The translations under genes and the position numbers were made by a program. Positions 28,033 to 37,419 of a DNA stretch of 64,000 nucleotides are shown piece after piece; position 1 is the stretch's first letter, and each line of letters opens with the position of its first letter. Origin of the DNA: Sulfitobacter sp. LCG007 (GTDB lineage Bacteria > Pseudomonadota > Alphaproteobacteria > Rhodobacterales > Rhodobacteraceae); the NCBI RefSeq assembly GCF_040801785.1, contig NZ_CP161805.1:1798001-1862000 (forward strand). Direction: 5' to 3'. The notes under the pieces are model-generated. The model was given only the letters and a program-made list of their open reading frames with translations. It had not been told where the DNA came from and searched no databases.

Positions 28033-28674
28033 ATGGCACAGGCAGGCACAGTTCCCCACGGCATCGAGAAAGAAGCGGGCCCCGGTCCGCAGGCGATGAC
28101 CGGCATCGTCGACAGGCTCCATGATCTTGCCGACGGACGCGAGAGCATCCGCATCGACGAATTGACGAGGCGCATCGGCGCGCAGGGCCATGCGCCCCTG
28201 CTGCTGGTGGCCGCCATCTTCCTCATCATGCCCATCGGAATGGTTCCGGGCGTCGGGGGCGCTCTCGGGATCGTCATCGCGGCGGCGGGCCTTCAGATGC
28301 TGCGCGGCCAGCGTGGCATCTGGATACCGCCCTTCATGGCGCGGCGCGAGCTTCCGGCAGAGAAGATCAGGGCAGCCGCCGAAAGAATCCGTCCCGTCGC
28401 GGCGTGGTTGCGCCGACGCCTGAGGATCAGGCTCGAGACCCTGGCGCGAGGGCGCGTGTCGCTCACGATCATCGCGCTCCTGCTGATGCTGAGCGGTGGA
28501 TCCATGCTTGTGCTCGGCGCGATTCCCGTGGCGGCACCCATCGTCGGTTTGCCCATCGCCGTCTTCGCCTTCGGTATCCTGGCCCGCGACGGCTATGTCG
28601 TCGCCGGGGGCTACCTGCTTCTGCTCTCGGCCGCCGGCGCGCTGTTCTTCGCAGACAGGCTTTTCGGCGGCTGA
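28033..28674 (+). CDS. ExoD-family exopolysaccharide synthesis membrane protein
   Basis: This 213-residue integral membrane protein of the ExoD family has about four hydrophobic stretches: near residues 54-90 (PLLLVAAIFLIMPIGMVPG, then a GIVIAAAGLQML turn), 142-180 and 190-210. ExoD affects exopolysaccharide production and alkaline tolerance in rhizobia, but its biochemical role is unknown. The ATG at 28033 has a poor ribosome-binding site; ATG 28096 (MTGIVDRLHDLADG) is a sensible alternative. It is divergent from pcaF and convergent with the next gene, so it stands alone. Confidence 0.85.
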   Translation: MAQAGTVPHGIEKEAGPGPQAMTGIVDRLHDLADGRESIRIDELTRRIGAQGHAPLLLVAAIFLIMPIGMVPGVGGALGIVIAAAGLQMLRGQRGIWIPPFMARRELPAEKIRAAAERIRPVAAWLRRRLRIRLETLARGRVSLTIIALLLMLSGGSMLVLGAIPVAAPIVGLPIAVFAFGILARDGYVVAGGYLLLLSAAGALFFADRLFGG

Positions 28675-28724
28675 AGATCCGGCGCGCGGCGATCCGGGGC
28701 GATGCAGCTGCGCCGGGCAGGCGG

Positions 28725-29612
28725 TCAGAGCCGGGACAGCAGTGCGTCCAGACGCGCCTCGAGTTCATCGGGACCCGACGCGAGGGCACAGGCCGCGACG
28801 CGATCCTGCCAGACCGAAGCCGCCGCCGCCATCGCTCCGGAAAGCCCGAGATCCGCGACTGTCCGGCTGACCTCGCGCATTTCCGCCGCCCGCCGCGCGC
28901 CGTGGACCAACATGCGCTCGAGGCCGTATGCCCCGCGGGCGCGCCAGTCGATGTCCGGATCGGAAGCCTCGAGCGAGGCGATCACCGCCTTGTCGATACC
29001 CGCGCGGCGGGCGGCCAGGAAACATTCCGCAGTCAGCGCCTCCATGCCCTTGATCATCACCGACCGCAGCATCTTGACCGACGAGGCCTGGCCGATCTTG
29101 TCCCCGGCGATCTCGGGAGTCATCTCCAGTCCCCGCAACGCCTCGACGGCACGTTCCGCATGAGGTCCCGAAACGAGCAGGGGAACGAGGTGCCTTTTCG
29201 GATGTACCGGGGCCATCACCGCCACATCGACATAGCAGCCGCCTGCCGCCGCGATGACCTGCGCCGCCTGCCGCTTCGTGCCGGGTGCACAGTAGTTGCA
29301 GTCGAGCCAGAGCGTTCCGGGCTCAAGCGCGCTGGCACCAGTTGTGGCGGCTGCCAGCGCCTGATCCGGCGTGACGAGGGAAAAGACGATCCCGACACCA
29401 GCCAGAGCCTGCGCGGGCGTCCGATGGCCCGACACACCGCAGGCCGCATATCGGGACTGGATCAGGTCGCGGGTGCCTGGATCCTCGCTCAGGATGTCAT
29501 AGGCGGAGACCTGCGCCGGGTCGTCGGGTGCCCAACCCGCCAGAAATGCCTGCGCGGCCTCGCCAAAGCCGATGAAAGCGAGGCGGGGAAAGGATCGGGG
29601 CGAGTGGGGCAT
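28725..29612 (-). CDS. NAD(P)-dependent oxidoreductase with DUF1932 C-terminus
   Basis: This 295-residue protein resembles 3-hydroxyisobutyrate/6-phosphogluconate dehydrogenases. The Rossmann motif is LAFIGFGEAAQAFLAG at residues 11-26 and the catalytic Lys region is SSVKMLRSVMIKGMEAL near residue 180. The helical C-terminal part (about 190-260) fits DUF1932. It is divergent from the gal-like operon across 158 bases, so it may handle a hydroxy- or oxo-acid of the same pathway. The substrate is not known. The start at 29612 begins the recognisable domain. Confidence 0.82.
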   Translation of the reverse strand: MPHSPRSFPRLAFIGFGEAAQAFLAGWAPDDPAQVSAYDILSEDPGTRDLIQSRYAACGVSGHRTPAQALAGVGIVFSLVTPDQALAAATTGASALEPGTLWLDCNYCAPGTKRQAAQVIAAAGGCYVDVAVMAPVHPKRHLVPLLVSGPHAERAVEALRGLEMTPEIAGDKIGQASSVKMLRSVMIKGMEALTAECFLAARRAGIDKAVIASLEASDPDIDWRARGAYGLERMLVHGARRAAEMREVSRTVADLGLSGAMAAAASVWQDRVAACALASGPDELEARLDALLSRL

Positions 29613-29770
29613 GGCAATGCTCTGTGCAGGTGACTTCGGGAATCTGCCACGAGCGACACGCAAGCGCCATACGCCCCGCACCCCGGTTTTTCGACGCGCC
29701 CGGTGATCGTGGAAATTGCGCGACATGCCACAGCCATGCAACAGATGGGTCCGGAGAGTGGAGGAACCCC

Positions 29771-30499
29771 ATGAGCGCGAAGACCGCACTTGTCCTGTCG
29801 GCACATGCCGCCGATTTCGTCTGGCGCTGCGGCGGAGCAATCGCGCTTCATGCGCAGAAGGGCTACGAGGTCACGGTGGCCTGTATGTCCTTCGGGGAGC
29901 GCGGCGAAAGCGCAAAGCTCTGGAAAGAGGGTAAAACGCTCGAAGAGGTCAAGTCGATCCGCCGCGCGGAGGCCGAGGCGGCGGCAGAGGTGCTGGGCGT
30001 TCACCGGCTGGAATGCTTCGATCTGGGCGACTACCCGCTGCACCTCGAGCGGGAGGACAAGTTCCGGCTGGTGGACCTGATCCGCGCCGTCCAGCCTGCC
30101 TTCATGCTCAGCCATTCGCAATATGATCCCTACAATACCGACCACATGTACATGACCCAGGTCGCGCTCGAGGCGCGCATGGTGGCGCAGGCCTGGGGAC
30201 ACAACCCCGGCGAGAAGGTCCTCGGCGCGCCCCAGCTCTATCTCTTCGAGCCGCACCAGACCGAACAGATGGGCTGGAAGCCGGACGTTTTCCTTGACAT
30301 CACGCCGGTGTGGGATCTCAAGCGCGCGGCGATGGAGCACATGGAGGGGCAGCCGCACCTGTGGGAATACTACACCCGCGTCGCCCAGCAGCGCGCCAAC
30401 CATTTCAAGCGGAATTCCGGCGGCCAGGCCGGTGGTCGCGATTGTCAGTTTGCGGAAGGCTTCCAGTCGGTGTTTCCTCGAACGGTCGATTGTCTCTGA
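29771..30499 (+). CDS. galB: 4-oxalomesaconate hydratase (GalB, PIG-L family)
   Basis: This 242-residue protein has the PIG-L deacetylase-like fold used by GalB to hydrate 4-oxalomesaconate to 4-carboxy-4-hydroxy-2-oxoadipate in gallate/protocatechuate meta-cleavage. The zinc motif near the N-terminus is SAHAADFVWRCGG (His12, Asp15), with a further ligand likely at His125 (YDPYNTDHMYM). GTGGAGGAA precedes the ATG at 29771. Genes for the following aldolase and the preceding tautomerase are in the same operon, which supports the specific assignment over a generic deacetylase. Confidence 0.88.
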   Translation: MSAKTALVLSAHAADFVWRCGGAIALHAQKGYEVTVACMSFGERGESAKLWKEGKTLEEVKSIRRAEAEAAAEVLGVHRLECFDLGDYPLHLEREDKFRLVDLIRAVQPAFMLSHSQYDPYNTDHMYMTQVALEARMVAQAWGHNPGEKVLGAPQLYLFEPHQTEQMGWKPDVFLDITPVWDLKRAAMEHMEGQPHLWEYYTRVAQQRANHFKRNSGGQAGGRDCQFAEGFQSVFPRTVDCL

Positions 30500-30518
30500 G
30501 CCTGGAAGGATCGTTTCC

Positions 30519-30728
30519 ATGACTGACGCGCCCGCAAAAGGCCCCGCCTCCTACTTCCCCTCGATCGAAAAGAAATACGGCCGCCCGATCAAGGAATGGC
30601 TCGATCTCGTCGCAGGACGTGATGATGACACCCACATGCAGCGAGTCGCCTGGCTGAAGTCCGAACACGGGATGGGCCATGGCCATGCCAATGCCATTGT
30701 CGCCCATGTGATGGCCAAAAAGACCTGA
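30519..30728 (+). CDS. Small DUF4287 protein
   Basis: This 69-residue protein matches the DUF4287 pattern: SYFPSIEKKYGRPIKEWLD (residues 11-29) followed by QRVAWLKSEHGMGHGHANA. DUF4287 proteins often occur singly or fused to DUF5655, with no known activity. It has its own GGAAGG upstream of the ATG at 30519 and sits between galB and the dioxygenase, 19 and 15 bases from them. It may be an operon passenger or a small accessory protein. Confidence 0.85.
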   Translation: MTDAPAKGPASYFPSIEKKYGRPIKEWLDLVAGRDDDTHMQRVAWLKSEHGMGHGHANAIVAHVMAKKT

Positions 30729-30743
30729 CCGGCGGAGATCCCA

Positions 30744-31706
30744 ATGCCCGAACCCACCCATCCCAGCTTCGACGTTGCCCATCTGGGCCATGTGGAGATG
30801 CTGACGGACCGGTTCGACGAGAGCCTCGATTTCTTCACCCGCGTCTTCGGGCTGAAGCTGGCCGCACAGGACGAGCGCTCCGCGTATCTTCGCGCCTGGG
30901 ACGACTACGAAGTCCATTCGCTCAAGCTCACCAAGGCAGAGACCACCGGCATCGGGCATGTCGGCTACCGCTGCGCCTCTCCCGAGGCGCTGGCGCGCCG
31001 GGTCGCTGCGGTCGAGGCCTCGGGCTATCCCGTCCTGGGCTGGAGCGAGGGCGACCTCGGCCACGGGCGGGCCTTCCGTTTCGAAGACCCGTTCGGGCAT
31101 GCATTCGAGCTTTACTACGATACGAACTGGTACGAAGCGCCCGACGTCGCAGACCGCGCCGCGCTCAAGAACACCGCCAGCGCCTTCACCGGGGCGGCGC
31201 CGCGCCGGATCGACCATGTGAACCTGCTGGGCGAGGACGTAAGCAGCTTCCGGGATTTCGCCGAGACCTGCCTCGGCAGCCGCGTGACCGAATATATCGA
31301 ACTCGACAGCGGTCGTCTCGGCGGCGTCTGGTTCTCCTGCAACAACAAGACCTACGACCTTGTCTGCACGGAAGAAAGGGGCAGGGGCCATGGTCGTCTG
31401 CATCACGTGACCTTCGCCACCGACCAGCGCGAGGACATCCTGCGGGCGGCCGACATCTTCCTGCAGAACGGCGTGCATATCGAGACGGGCCCGCACAAGC
31501 ACGCGATCCAGGGCTCGTTTTTCCTCTATGTCTGGGAGCCGGCGGGCAACCGCGTCGAACTTGCGAATGCGGGCGCACGGCTGATGCTGGCGCCGGACTG
31601 GCAACCGATCAGGTGGACCGAGGCCGACCGCAGGAAGGGCCAGGCCTGGGGGCTGAAGACCATCGAAAGCTTCCATACCCATGGAACACCGCCGGTGAAG
31701 GATTGA
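30744..31706 (+). CDS. VOC-family (type I) extradiol ring-cleavage dioxygenase
   Basis: This 320-residue two-domain vicinal-oxygen-chelate enzyme is built like catechol 2,3-dioxygenase. The three metal ligands are present at the right spacing: His158 ([10 protein letters not shown]), His221 ([10 protein letters not shown]) and Glu272 ([10 protein letters not shown]). A second-shell Tyr/His segment (YVWEP) is also present. It would cleave an aromatic diol next to the hydroxyls. In gal and lig pathways this step is done by the unrelated LigAB-type dioxygenase, absent here, so this protein may replace it. The substrate is inferred only from its neighbours. Confidence 0.88.
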   Translation: MPEPTHPSFDVAHLGHVEMLTDRFDESLDFFTRVFGLKLAAQDERSAYLRAWDDYEVHSLKLTKAETTGIGHVGYRCASPEALARRVAAVEASGYPVLGWSEGDLGHGRAFRFEDPFGHAFELYYDTNWYEAPDVADRAALKNTASAFTGAAPRRIDHVNLLGEDVSSFRDFAETCLGSRVTEYIELDSGRLGGVWFSCNNKTYDLVCTEERGRGHGRLHHVTFATDQREDILRAADIFLQNGVHIETGPHKHAIQGSFFLYVWEPAGNRVELANAGARLMLAPDWQPIRWTEADRRKGQAWGLKTIESFHTHGTPPVKD

Positions 31707-31716
31707 GGAGAGAGGC

Positions 31717-32388
31717 ATGAATGTGGTCGTCCAGAACATCGAACGCGCAGCCCCGGATGTGATCGGCAGGCTCGGGCGGGCAGGGGCGGCCACGGTCCAC
31801 GAGGCACAGGGCCGCAGGGGGTGCCTTGCGGCGTTCATGCGCCCGATCTATGCCGGCGCGCGCATCGCGGGATCGGCAGTCACCATCAGCGCGCCTCCGG
31901 GCGACAACTGGATGGTGCATGTCGCGATCGAACAGCTTCGGCCAGGCGACATCCTCGTGCTCGCCCCGACCTCGCCCTGCGAGGATGGCTATTTCGGCGA
32001 TCTTCTGGCCACGTCGGCCATGGCGCGGGGTTGCCGGGGACTGGTGATCGAAGCGGGCGTGCGCGATGTCCGAGATCTTGCCGACATGGGCTTCCCGGTC
32101 TGGTCGAAGGCGATCTCTGCGCAGGGAACGGTGAAAGAGACGCTGGGATCGGTCAACGTTCCGATCGTCTGTGCCGGACAGGCAATCCAGCCCGGCGATG
32201 TGATCGTGGCCGATGACGATGGCGTCGTCGTCGTGGCGCGCGCACAGGCCCGGGGCGTGGCCGAGGCGGCAGACAGACGTCTGGCAGCCGAAGACGCAAA
32301 GCGCGCCCGGCTCGCCGCCGGGGAGCTTGGTCTCGACCTCTACGAAATGCGCGGGCGGCTGGCCGAGAAGGGCCTCAAATATGTCTGA
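31717..32388 (+). CDS. ligK: 4-carboxy-4-hydroxy-2-oxoadipate aldolase
   Basis: This 223-residue RraA-fold class II aldolase splits 4-carboxy-4-hydroxy-2-oxoadipate into pyruvate and oxaloacetate and usually also decarboxylates oxaloacetate. Family signatures are the [20 protein letters not shown] helix-strand (residues 62-81) and the metal/phosphate-binding [18 protein letters not shown], whose Arg-Asp pair binds substrate and Mg. It follows the dioxygenase by 10 bases and overlaps galD by 8. It is also called GalC. Confidence 0.93.
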   Translation: MNVVVQNIERAAPDVIGRLGRAGAATVHEAQGRRGCLAAFMRPIYAGARIAGSAVTISAPPGDNWMVHVAIEQLRPGDILVLAPTSPCEDGYFGDLLATSAMARGCRGLVIEAGVRDVRDLADMGFPVWSKAISAQGTVKETLGSVNVPIVCAGQAIQPGDVIVADDDGVVVVARAQARGVAEAADRRLAAEDAKRARLAAGELGLDLYEMRGRLAEKGLKYV

Positions 32389-33442
32389 CGCGGATGGCAT
32401 TCCCTGCCTCTGGATGCGCGGAGGGACCTCGAAGGGCGCGGTTTTCCTTGCCTGCGATCTGCCCGGTGATCCTGATGCGCGCGATGCGCTCCTGCTGCGG
32501 ATCATGGGCTCGCCGGATCCGCGCCAGATCGACGGGATCGGGGGGGCCGATCCGCTGACCTCGAAGGTGGCGATCCTGTCTCGTTCCACCAGACAGGACG
32601 CTGACGTCGACTATCTCTTCCTCCAGGTCTTTCCCGACCGGCCGGTGGTTTCGGACGCGCAGGGCTGCGGCAATATCCTGGCGGCGGTCGGACCTGCGGC
32701 CATCGAGCGCGGGCTCGTGCCTGCCGGGGAAGGCGAGACGGAGCTGCGGATCCACATGCTCAACACGGGCGAAGTGGCGGTCGCGCGCGTCGCGACTCCC
32801 GGTGGCCGCGTGTGCTATTCCGGCGCTGCCGCGATCGACGGCGTGCCAGGCAGCGCGGCGCCGGTGGCCTTGATGTTTTCCGGCATCGCCGGGTCGATGA
32901 CCGGGGCGCTGCTGCCGACGGGCAGGGCCGTCGATACCGTCCAGGGCGTCGATTGCACGCTGATCGACAACGGAATGCCGATTGTCGTCATCCGCGCCGC
33001 CGATGTCGGGGTGCGCGGTGACGAGTCCCGCGAGGCGCTCGAGGCAGACGAGGACCTCAGGTCCCGGATCGAGGCCATACGCCTGAGGGCCGGGCCGATG
33101 ATGAACCTCGGCGATGTGGCCGATAAATCCGTGCCGAAGATGACACTGGTGTCGCCCCCCCGGGCCGGCGGAACCCTGTCCACCCGCAGCTTCATCCCGC
33201 ATCGCTGTCATGCGTCCATCGGCGTATTCGCAGCCGTCTCGGTCGCCACTGCCGCGACCCTCACGGGATCGCCGGCCGCCGATATGGCCCGGTTGCCGCA
33301 GGATGGCCGATTCGTGATCGAGCATCCCTCGGGCGCGGCCGAAGTGCTGATCGAAACCGATGGCAACGGCGACGTCATCGGTGCCGGGACGATCCGCACG
33401 GCGCGGAAGCTTATGGACGGTCGCGTCTTTCCCAGGGACTGA
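32381..33442 (+). CDS. galD: 4-oxalomesaconate tautomerase (GalD/LigU, PrpF family)
   Basis: This 353-residue diaminopimelate-epimerase-fold isomerase of the PrpF/GalD/LigU family starts with the conserved [16 protein letters not shown] (residues 7-22). [16 protein letters not shown] and [16 protein letters not shown] are also family segments. It interconverts the keto and enol or positional isomers of 4-oxalomesaconate just before GalB acts. The ATG at 32381 overlaps the ligK stop, so the two are coupled. It is the last gene of the module and converges on cobF. Confidence 0.9.
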   Translation: MSDADGIPCLWMRGGTSKGAVFLACDLPGDPDARDALLLRIMGSPDPRQIDGIGGADPLTSKVAILSRSTRQDADVDYLFLQVFPDRPVVSDAQGCGNILAAVGPAAIERGLVPAGEGETELRIHMLNTGEVAVARVATPGGRVCYSGAAAIDGVPGSAAPVALMFSGIAGSMTGALLPTGRAVDTVQGVDCTLIDNGMPIVVIRAADVGVRGDESREALEADEDLRSRIEAIRLRAGPMMNLGDVADKSVPKMTLVSPPRAGGTLSTRSFIPHRCHASIGVFAAVSVATAATLTGSPAADMARLPQDGRFVIEHPSGAAEVLIETDGNGDVIGAGTIRTARKLMDGRVFPRD

Positions 33443-33474
33443 AAGGGCGCGCGCGGTCCCTGTCGACCGGGCGC

Positions 33475-34227
33475 CTACCGGGGGGCCCGTGTCCTGCGCA
33501 GCAGATAGGTGTCCATGATCCAGCCATGGGCGGCGCGGGCCTCTGCGCGCTGTTCGACGATGCGCCGCGCCACAAGCTCGAGCGGTCCGTTGACGAGAAT
33601 CTGCTCGGGCATGCCGAGGAACGCCCCCCACCAGATCTCGAGCCCCTGCGGATCGAGGCTCTGGAAGGCACAGCCTCCGTCCAGCATCACGGCGACCGTA
33701 TCGGCATTCTCCGGCCAGCCTTCCGAGAGCAGCCTGCGCCCCGTGGTCACCAGCACCGAGCCGCCGAGCGTGTTGAGCGGGATGGCATGGGCCGCCGTGA
33801 GCGCCTGAAGCGACGTGATGCCGGGGATCACCCGCAGGACCGGCACCGGATCGAGCCGTGCGGCGATCCGCAGCGTGCTGTCATAAAGCGACGGGTCGCC
33901 CCAGACCAGCAGCGCAACCTTTCCAGCGCCCGCATGGGTTGCCATCAGGCGCGCCCAGACCTCGGCGATCGCGTCGTGCCAGCGTTCCACCGCGTCGAGA
34001 TAGGCGATGTCCGTCGCCCGCGTCGGCAGGTCGAATTCGGCGATCCGGGCATTTGCGTCGCCTGCGACCCCGGCCACGATGTCGCGGCGCAGATCCGCGA
34101 GATCCGCCTTGTCCGGACCCTTGCGCGGGATCAGGATCAGATCGGCCTCCCGCAGGGCCTTGCGGCCCTCGCCGGTCAGGTGGTCCGGATTGCCCGTCCC
34201 GATCCCGATCAGCACCAGCTCAGTCAT
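33475..34227 (-). CDS. cobF: Precorrin-6A synthase (deacetylating)
   Basis: This 250-residue SAM-dependent C1 methyltransferase, specific to the aerobic cobalamin route, methylates C1 of precorrin-5 with loss of acetate. The tetrapyrrole methylase motifs are GIGTGNPDHLTGEG (near residue 7) and LLVWGDPSLYDS (near residue 107). The ATG at 34227 overlaps cobA by 8 bases. Its presence, with cobG and cobN, shows the late-cobalt-insertion pathway. It is the last gene of the cobL-E-M-B-A-F block. Confidence 0.94.
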   Translation of the reverse strand: MTELVLIGIGTGNPDHLTGEGRKALREADLILIPRKGPDKADLADLRRDIVAGVAGDANARIAEFDLPTRATDIAYLDAVERWHDAIAEVWARLMATHAGAGKVALLVWGDPSLYDSTLRIAARLDPVPVLRVIPGITSLQALTAAHAIPLNTLGGSVLVTTGRRLLSEGWPENADTVAVMLDGGCAFQSLDPQGLEIWWGAFLGMPEQILVNGPLELVARRIVEQRAEARAAHGWIMDTYLLRRTRAPR

Positions 34228-34948
34228 CGGCGGTCTCCGCAAGCGGGCCGTAGAGGATCAGCGCCGGGGCGCTGCCCGTCTCCCGGGACAGCCGGTCGGC
34301 CAGAGCGGCGAGCGTGTGCCGCGTGACGCGCTGGTCGGGGCGGCTGACGTTCTCGGCCAGAAGCGCCGGTGTCGTCGCGGGCAGGCCCCGCGCGACCAGC
34401 GCTTCGGCCAGACGCGGAAATGTCCGCTTGCCCATGAAGACCACGGTGGTCGCGCCCGGATCCGCCAGGGCCGCAAGGTCGATGTCCGCGGGCAGTTCAC
34501 CGCGCGCGTCGTGCCCCGTGACGAACTGCACCCGCCGCGCCGTCAGGCGCCGCGTGAGCGGGATGCCGGCAGCAGCCGCGGCGGCGATCGCCGAGGGCAC
34601 ACCCGGCACGATCTCAAAGCCGATACCCGCGGCGCGCAGGGCGACGATCTCTTCCTCGAGCCGTCCGAAAAGGCCCGGATCACCGGACTTCAGCCGCACG
34701 ATGCGCTGGCCGGTCTGCGCATAATCCACCAGCAGCCGGCTGACATGGGCCTGCACCGGAGAGGGCCTGCCCGCGCGCTTGCCCACCGCCACGAGATCGG
34801 CACCGGGGCGCGCATGGCTCAGGATCGGCCCGGCGGAAAGGTCATCGAAAAGGATCGCATCGGCGCGCCGGATCCGGTCGACGGCCTTCAGCGTCAGAAG
34901 TTCGGGATCGCCGGGGCCCGACCCCACGAAACTGACAAGGCCGCTCAT
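34220..34948 (-). CDS. cobA: Uroporphyrinogen-III C-methyltransferase
   Basis: This 242-residue SUMT makes precorrin-2 from uroporphyrinogen III, the branch point into corrinoids and sirohaem. Motifs are SFVGSGPGDPELLTLKA at residues 6-22 and RLKSGDPGLFGRLEEE near residue 85. It is the short, stand-alone CobA form rather than a CysG fusion. It overlaps cobB by 4 bases and cobF by 8. Confidence 0.94.
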   Translation of the reverse strand: MSGLVSFVGSGPGDPELLTLKAVDRIRRADAILFDDLSAGPILSHARPGADLVAVGKRAGRPSPVQAHVSRLLVDYAQTGQRIVRLKSGDPGLFGRLEEEIVALRAAGIGFEIVPGVPSAIAAAAAAGIPLTRRLTARRVQFVTGHDARGELPADIDLAALADPGATTVVFMGKRTFPRLAEALVARGLPATTPALLAENVSRPDQRVTRHTLAALADRLSRETGSAPALILYGPLAETADD

Positions 34949-36258
34949 GGCGTCTCTGCCGAAATCATGTGGAAGAAGGATCCCGTGACATTGCCGCGTC
35001 GGGATCCGGTCTCTGGCACGGCTGCCCCATCGGCGTCGTAGACATCCGCCAGCGGGGCGTCCGGTGCCTCGACGATGGTCGAATAATGGAACTCGTGCCC
35101 GCGCAGCGCGCTACCGGGGCCGAAGCCCGGCATCGGCAGGCGCAGGATCGCACGCCGGTAGCCCAGATGGAACTTGCGCGTTTCGTAGCTGGTCACGAGG
35201 CCCAGAAGACCCGCCATGCGGTGACGCACGCCCTGCTTGTCGATCAGGCCGGCCCCAAGCGCCATGTACCCCCCGCATTCGCCATGCACGGGGCGGTCGC
35301 GTGCATGACGCGCGAGGCCGTCGCGGAAGCGTTCCGCCGCGGCGATCGTGCCTGCGTGAAGTTCGGGATAGCCCCCCGGCAGCCAGACAAGATCGGCCCC
35401 CGGATCGGGCGGCTGGTCCGCCAGCGGCGAGAAGGGCAGGATCTCGGCGCCCGCGGTTCTCCAGCCTTCCAGCAGATGCGGATAGGTGAACGAGAACGCC
35501 GCATCCCGGGCCAGCGCGATCCGCTGCGCGGGTGGTTGCGGAAGCGCCGCCGACGACGTCCCGGGGCCGGTCGCTGCCGCCGCGACGACAGCCTCGAGAT
35601 CCACATGATCGCGCAGGAATGCCGCGTATCGCGTTATGGCGCTTTCCACATCGGGATGCTCGATCGCCTGTATCAGCCCGAGATGGCGTTCGGGCAGCAC
35701 AAGATCGCCGCGCCGGGGCAGGGCGCCCAGCACCGGAATGCCCGCCCGATCCATCCCGAGACGCGCAAGCCGCTCGTGGCGCGGACTGGCGACGCGATTG
35801 AGGATCACGCCCGCCAATGTCAGACCCGGCTCGTAGTCGCGAAACCCCATCGCCGTGGCTGCCGCGGACTGCGCCTGGCCGCCGACGTCGATCACCAGCA
35901 CCACCGGCCATCCCATGCGGATCGCCGTTTCGGCGCTTGATCCGAAACCGGTGCGCCCGCGCGTGGCCACGCCGTCGTAAAGCCCCATCGACCCCTCGGC
36001 GATGACGATGTCGGCCCCCCGCGCCTGGCTTGCCACAGCATCGAGCAGCGTCGGGTCCATCGCCCAGCTGTCCATGTTGAACGACAGGCGGCCCGCGGCG
36101 GCGAGATGGAAGGCCGGGTCGATATAGTCGGGGCCGCTCTTGAAGGGTTGGACCGCGAGTCCGTTCTCGGTGAGCGCGCGCAGCAGCCCCAGCATGACCG
36201 TGGTCTTGCCGGTCCCCGAGGACGGGGCGGATATCATCAGTCCGGGAAGGCTAGTCAT
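34945..36258 (-). CDS. cobB: Hydrogenobyrinic acid a,c-diamide synthase
   Basis: This 437-residue ATP- and glutamine-dependent amidotransferase amidates side chains a and c of hydrogenobyrinate, producing the substrate for CobNST. The N-terminal P-loop is [15 protein letters not shown] (residues 9-23). The C-terminal GATase domain has the nucleophile in [11 protein letters not shown]. The start at 36258 places the P-loop correctly and overlaps cobM by 8 bases; a longer frame upstream would run through cobM in another phase. Confidence 0.95.
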   Translation of the reverse strand: MTSLPGLMISAPSSGTGKTTVMLGLLRALTENGLAVQPFKSGPDYIDPAFHLAAAGRLSFNMDSWAMDPTLLDAVASQARGADIVIAEGSMGLYDGVATRGRTGFGSSAETAIRMGWPVVLVIDVGGQAQSAAATAMGFRDYEPGLTLAGVILNRVASPRHERLARLGMDRAGIPVLGALPRRGDLVLPERHLGLIQAIEHPDVESAITRYAAFLRDHVDLEAVVAAAATGPGTSSAALPQPPAQRIALARDAAFSFTYPHLLEGWRTAGAEILPFSPLADQPPDPGADLVWLPGGYPELHAGTIAAAERFRDGLARHARDRPVHGECGGYMALGAGLIDKQGVRHRMAGLLGLVTSYETRKFHLGYRRAILRLPMPGFGPGSALRGHEFHYSTIVEAPDAPLADVYDADGAAVPETGSRRGNVTGSFFHMISAETP

Positions 36259-37045
36259 CGCCGGGGGTCCAGCCTGCCCACCGGCTGTCCGCGGATTGCG
36301 GGCGATAGCGGCGGTCGTAATCGGGGGCGTAAAGCCGGCTTTCGTCGAAGCCATCGGCTGCCAGCGCCGGCCCCACGAGGATGAGCGCGGTGCGCGAGAT
36401 CTCGGCGCCCACGGCGTCGGAGATGTCGGAAAGCGTGCCCCGGATGATCCGCTCGTCGGGCCAGCTTGCCCGGTAGACGACCGCGACGGGGCACTCCGGC
36501 CCGTATGCCGGGGCAAGGCCCTCCGCGACACCGCGAAGGTTCTGCACCGAGAGATGGATCGCCAGGGTCGCGCCGGTGGCGGCAAAATTGGCCAGAGTCT
36601 CGCCCTCCGGCATGGCCGAAGCCCGCCCGGGTGTGCGGGTCAGAACGACGGACTGGGCGATGCCGGGAAGGGTCAGCTCGACACCTAGCGCTGCGGCGGC
36701 GGCAGAGAACGAGGGCACGCCCGGTGTGACGTCGAAGGGGATGCCCGCATCCCGCAGCCTGCGCACCTGTTCGCCCATCGCGGACCAGACAGACAGGTCG
36801 CCCGAGTGCAGGCGCGCGACGTCGCTGCCCGCGTCATGGGCGGTCCGGATCTCGGCGATGATGGCGTCGAGGTCCATGGCTGCGGTGTTCACGATCCGCG
36901 CGCCCTCGGGACAATGCGCCAGCACCGCCTCGGGAACCAGCGAACCGGCATAGAGGCAGACCGGGCTGGCCGCGATCAGGTTGCGCCCGCGCAAGGTCAG
37001 CAGGTCGGGCGCGCCGGGACCGGCGCCGATGAAATGAACGGTCAT
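36251..37045 (-). CDS. cobM: Precorrin-4 C11-methyltransferase
   Basis: This 264-residue tetrapyrrole methylase has [17 protein letters not shown] (residues 4-20), [17 protein letters not shown] and a [13 protein letters not shown] segment characteristic of CobM. It transfers a methyl from SAM to C11 of precorrin-4, preparing for CobF. The C-terminus carries about 20 extra residues rich in Arg and Tyr ([12 protein letters not shown]), typical of this family. It overlaps cobE by 4 bases. Confidence 0.94.
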   Translation of the reverse strand: MTVHFIGAGPGAPDLLTLRGRNLIAASPVCLYAGSLVPEAVLAHCPEGARIVNTAAMDLDAIIAEIRTAHDAGSDVARLHSGDLSVWSAMGEQVRRLRDAGIPFDVTPGVPSFSAAAAALGVELTLPGIAQSVVLTRTPGRASAMPEGETLANFAATGATLAIHLSVQNLRGVAEGLAPAYGPECPVAVVYRASWPDERIIRGTLSDISDAVGAEISRTALILVGPALAADGFDESRLYAPDYDRRYRPQSADSRWAGWTPGDD

Positions 37046-37419
37046 GGGTCTTCTCCTTCTGCCAGCGCGCAGGTGGCCATGCGGTCCTCGGAGACGACGC
37101 GCGGCGCCAGCAGGCGGGCATTCGCGCCCGCCGCCGCAAGTGCCACGGCCTCGGCAACGCTGCCGGTGCCATGGGCCGACAGGCTGGCGGCGGAACATGT
37201 CAGCGTGGGGCGACCGGCGATGTCCTCGGGCGTGACGGCCGCCAGCGGCAATGACAGGACGGATGCGAGGCGCTCGAGAAGCCGCGCCTTCGAGTCGAGG
37301 GTGGCAAGCAGGTGCGGGCGGCAGTCACCGCCCGCCTTTTCAAGGGCCGAGCGCAGGCTCTCGCAGGTCGCGCCGCCGCGATATCCGAACCCCGCGACGA
37401 TCACAGCGTCACGCTCCAT
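37042..37419 (-). CDS. cobE: CobE, cobalamin biosynthesis protein
   Basis: This 125-residue protein is related to the C-terminal half of CbiG. The [20 protein letters not shown] start and [16 protein letters not shown] segment identify it. In the aerobic pathway CobE is required near the precorrin-4/5 steps, though its exact role is not settled. It is squeezed between cobM (4-base overlap) and cobL (19-base overlap). Confidence 0.9.
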   Translation of the reverse strand: MERDAVIVAGFGYRGGATCESLRSALEKAGGDCRPHLLATLDSKARLLERLASVLSLPLAAVTPEDIAGRPTLTCSAASLSAHGTGSVAEAVALAAAGANARLLAPRVVSEDRMATCALAEGEDP

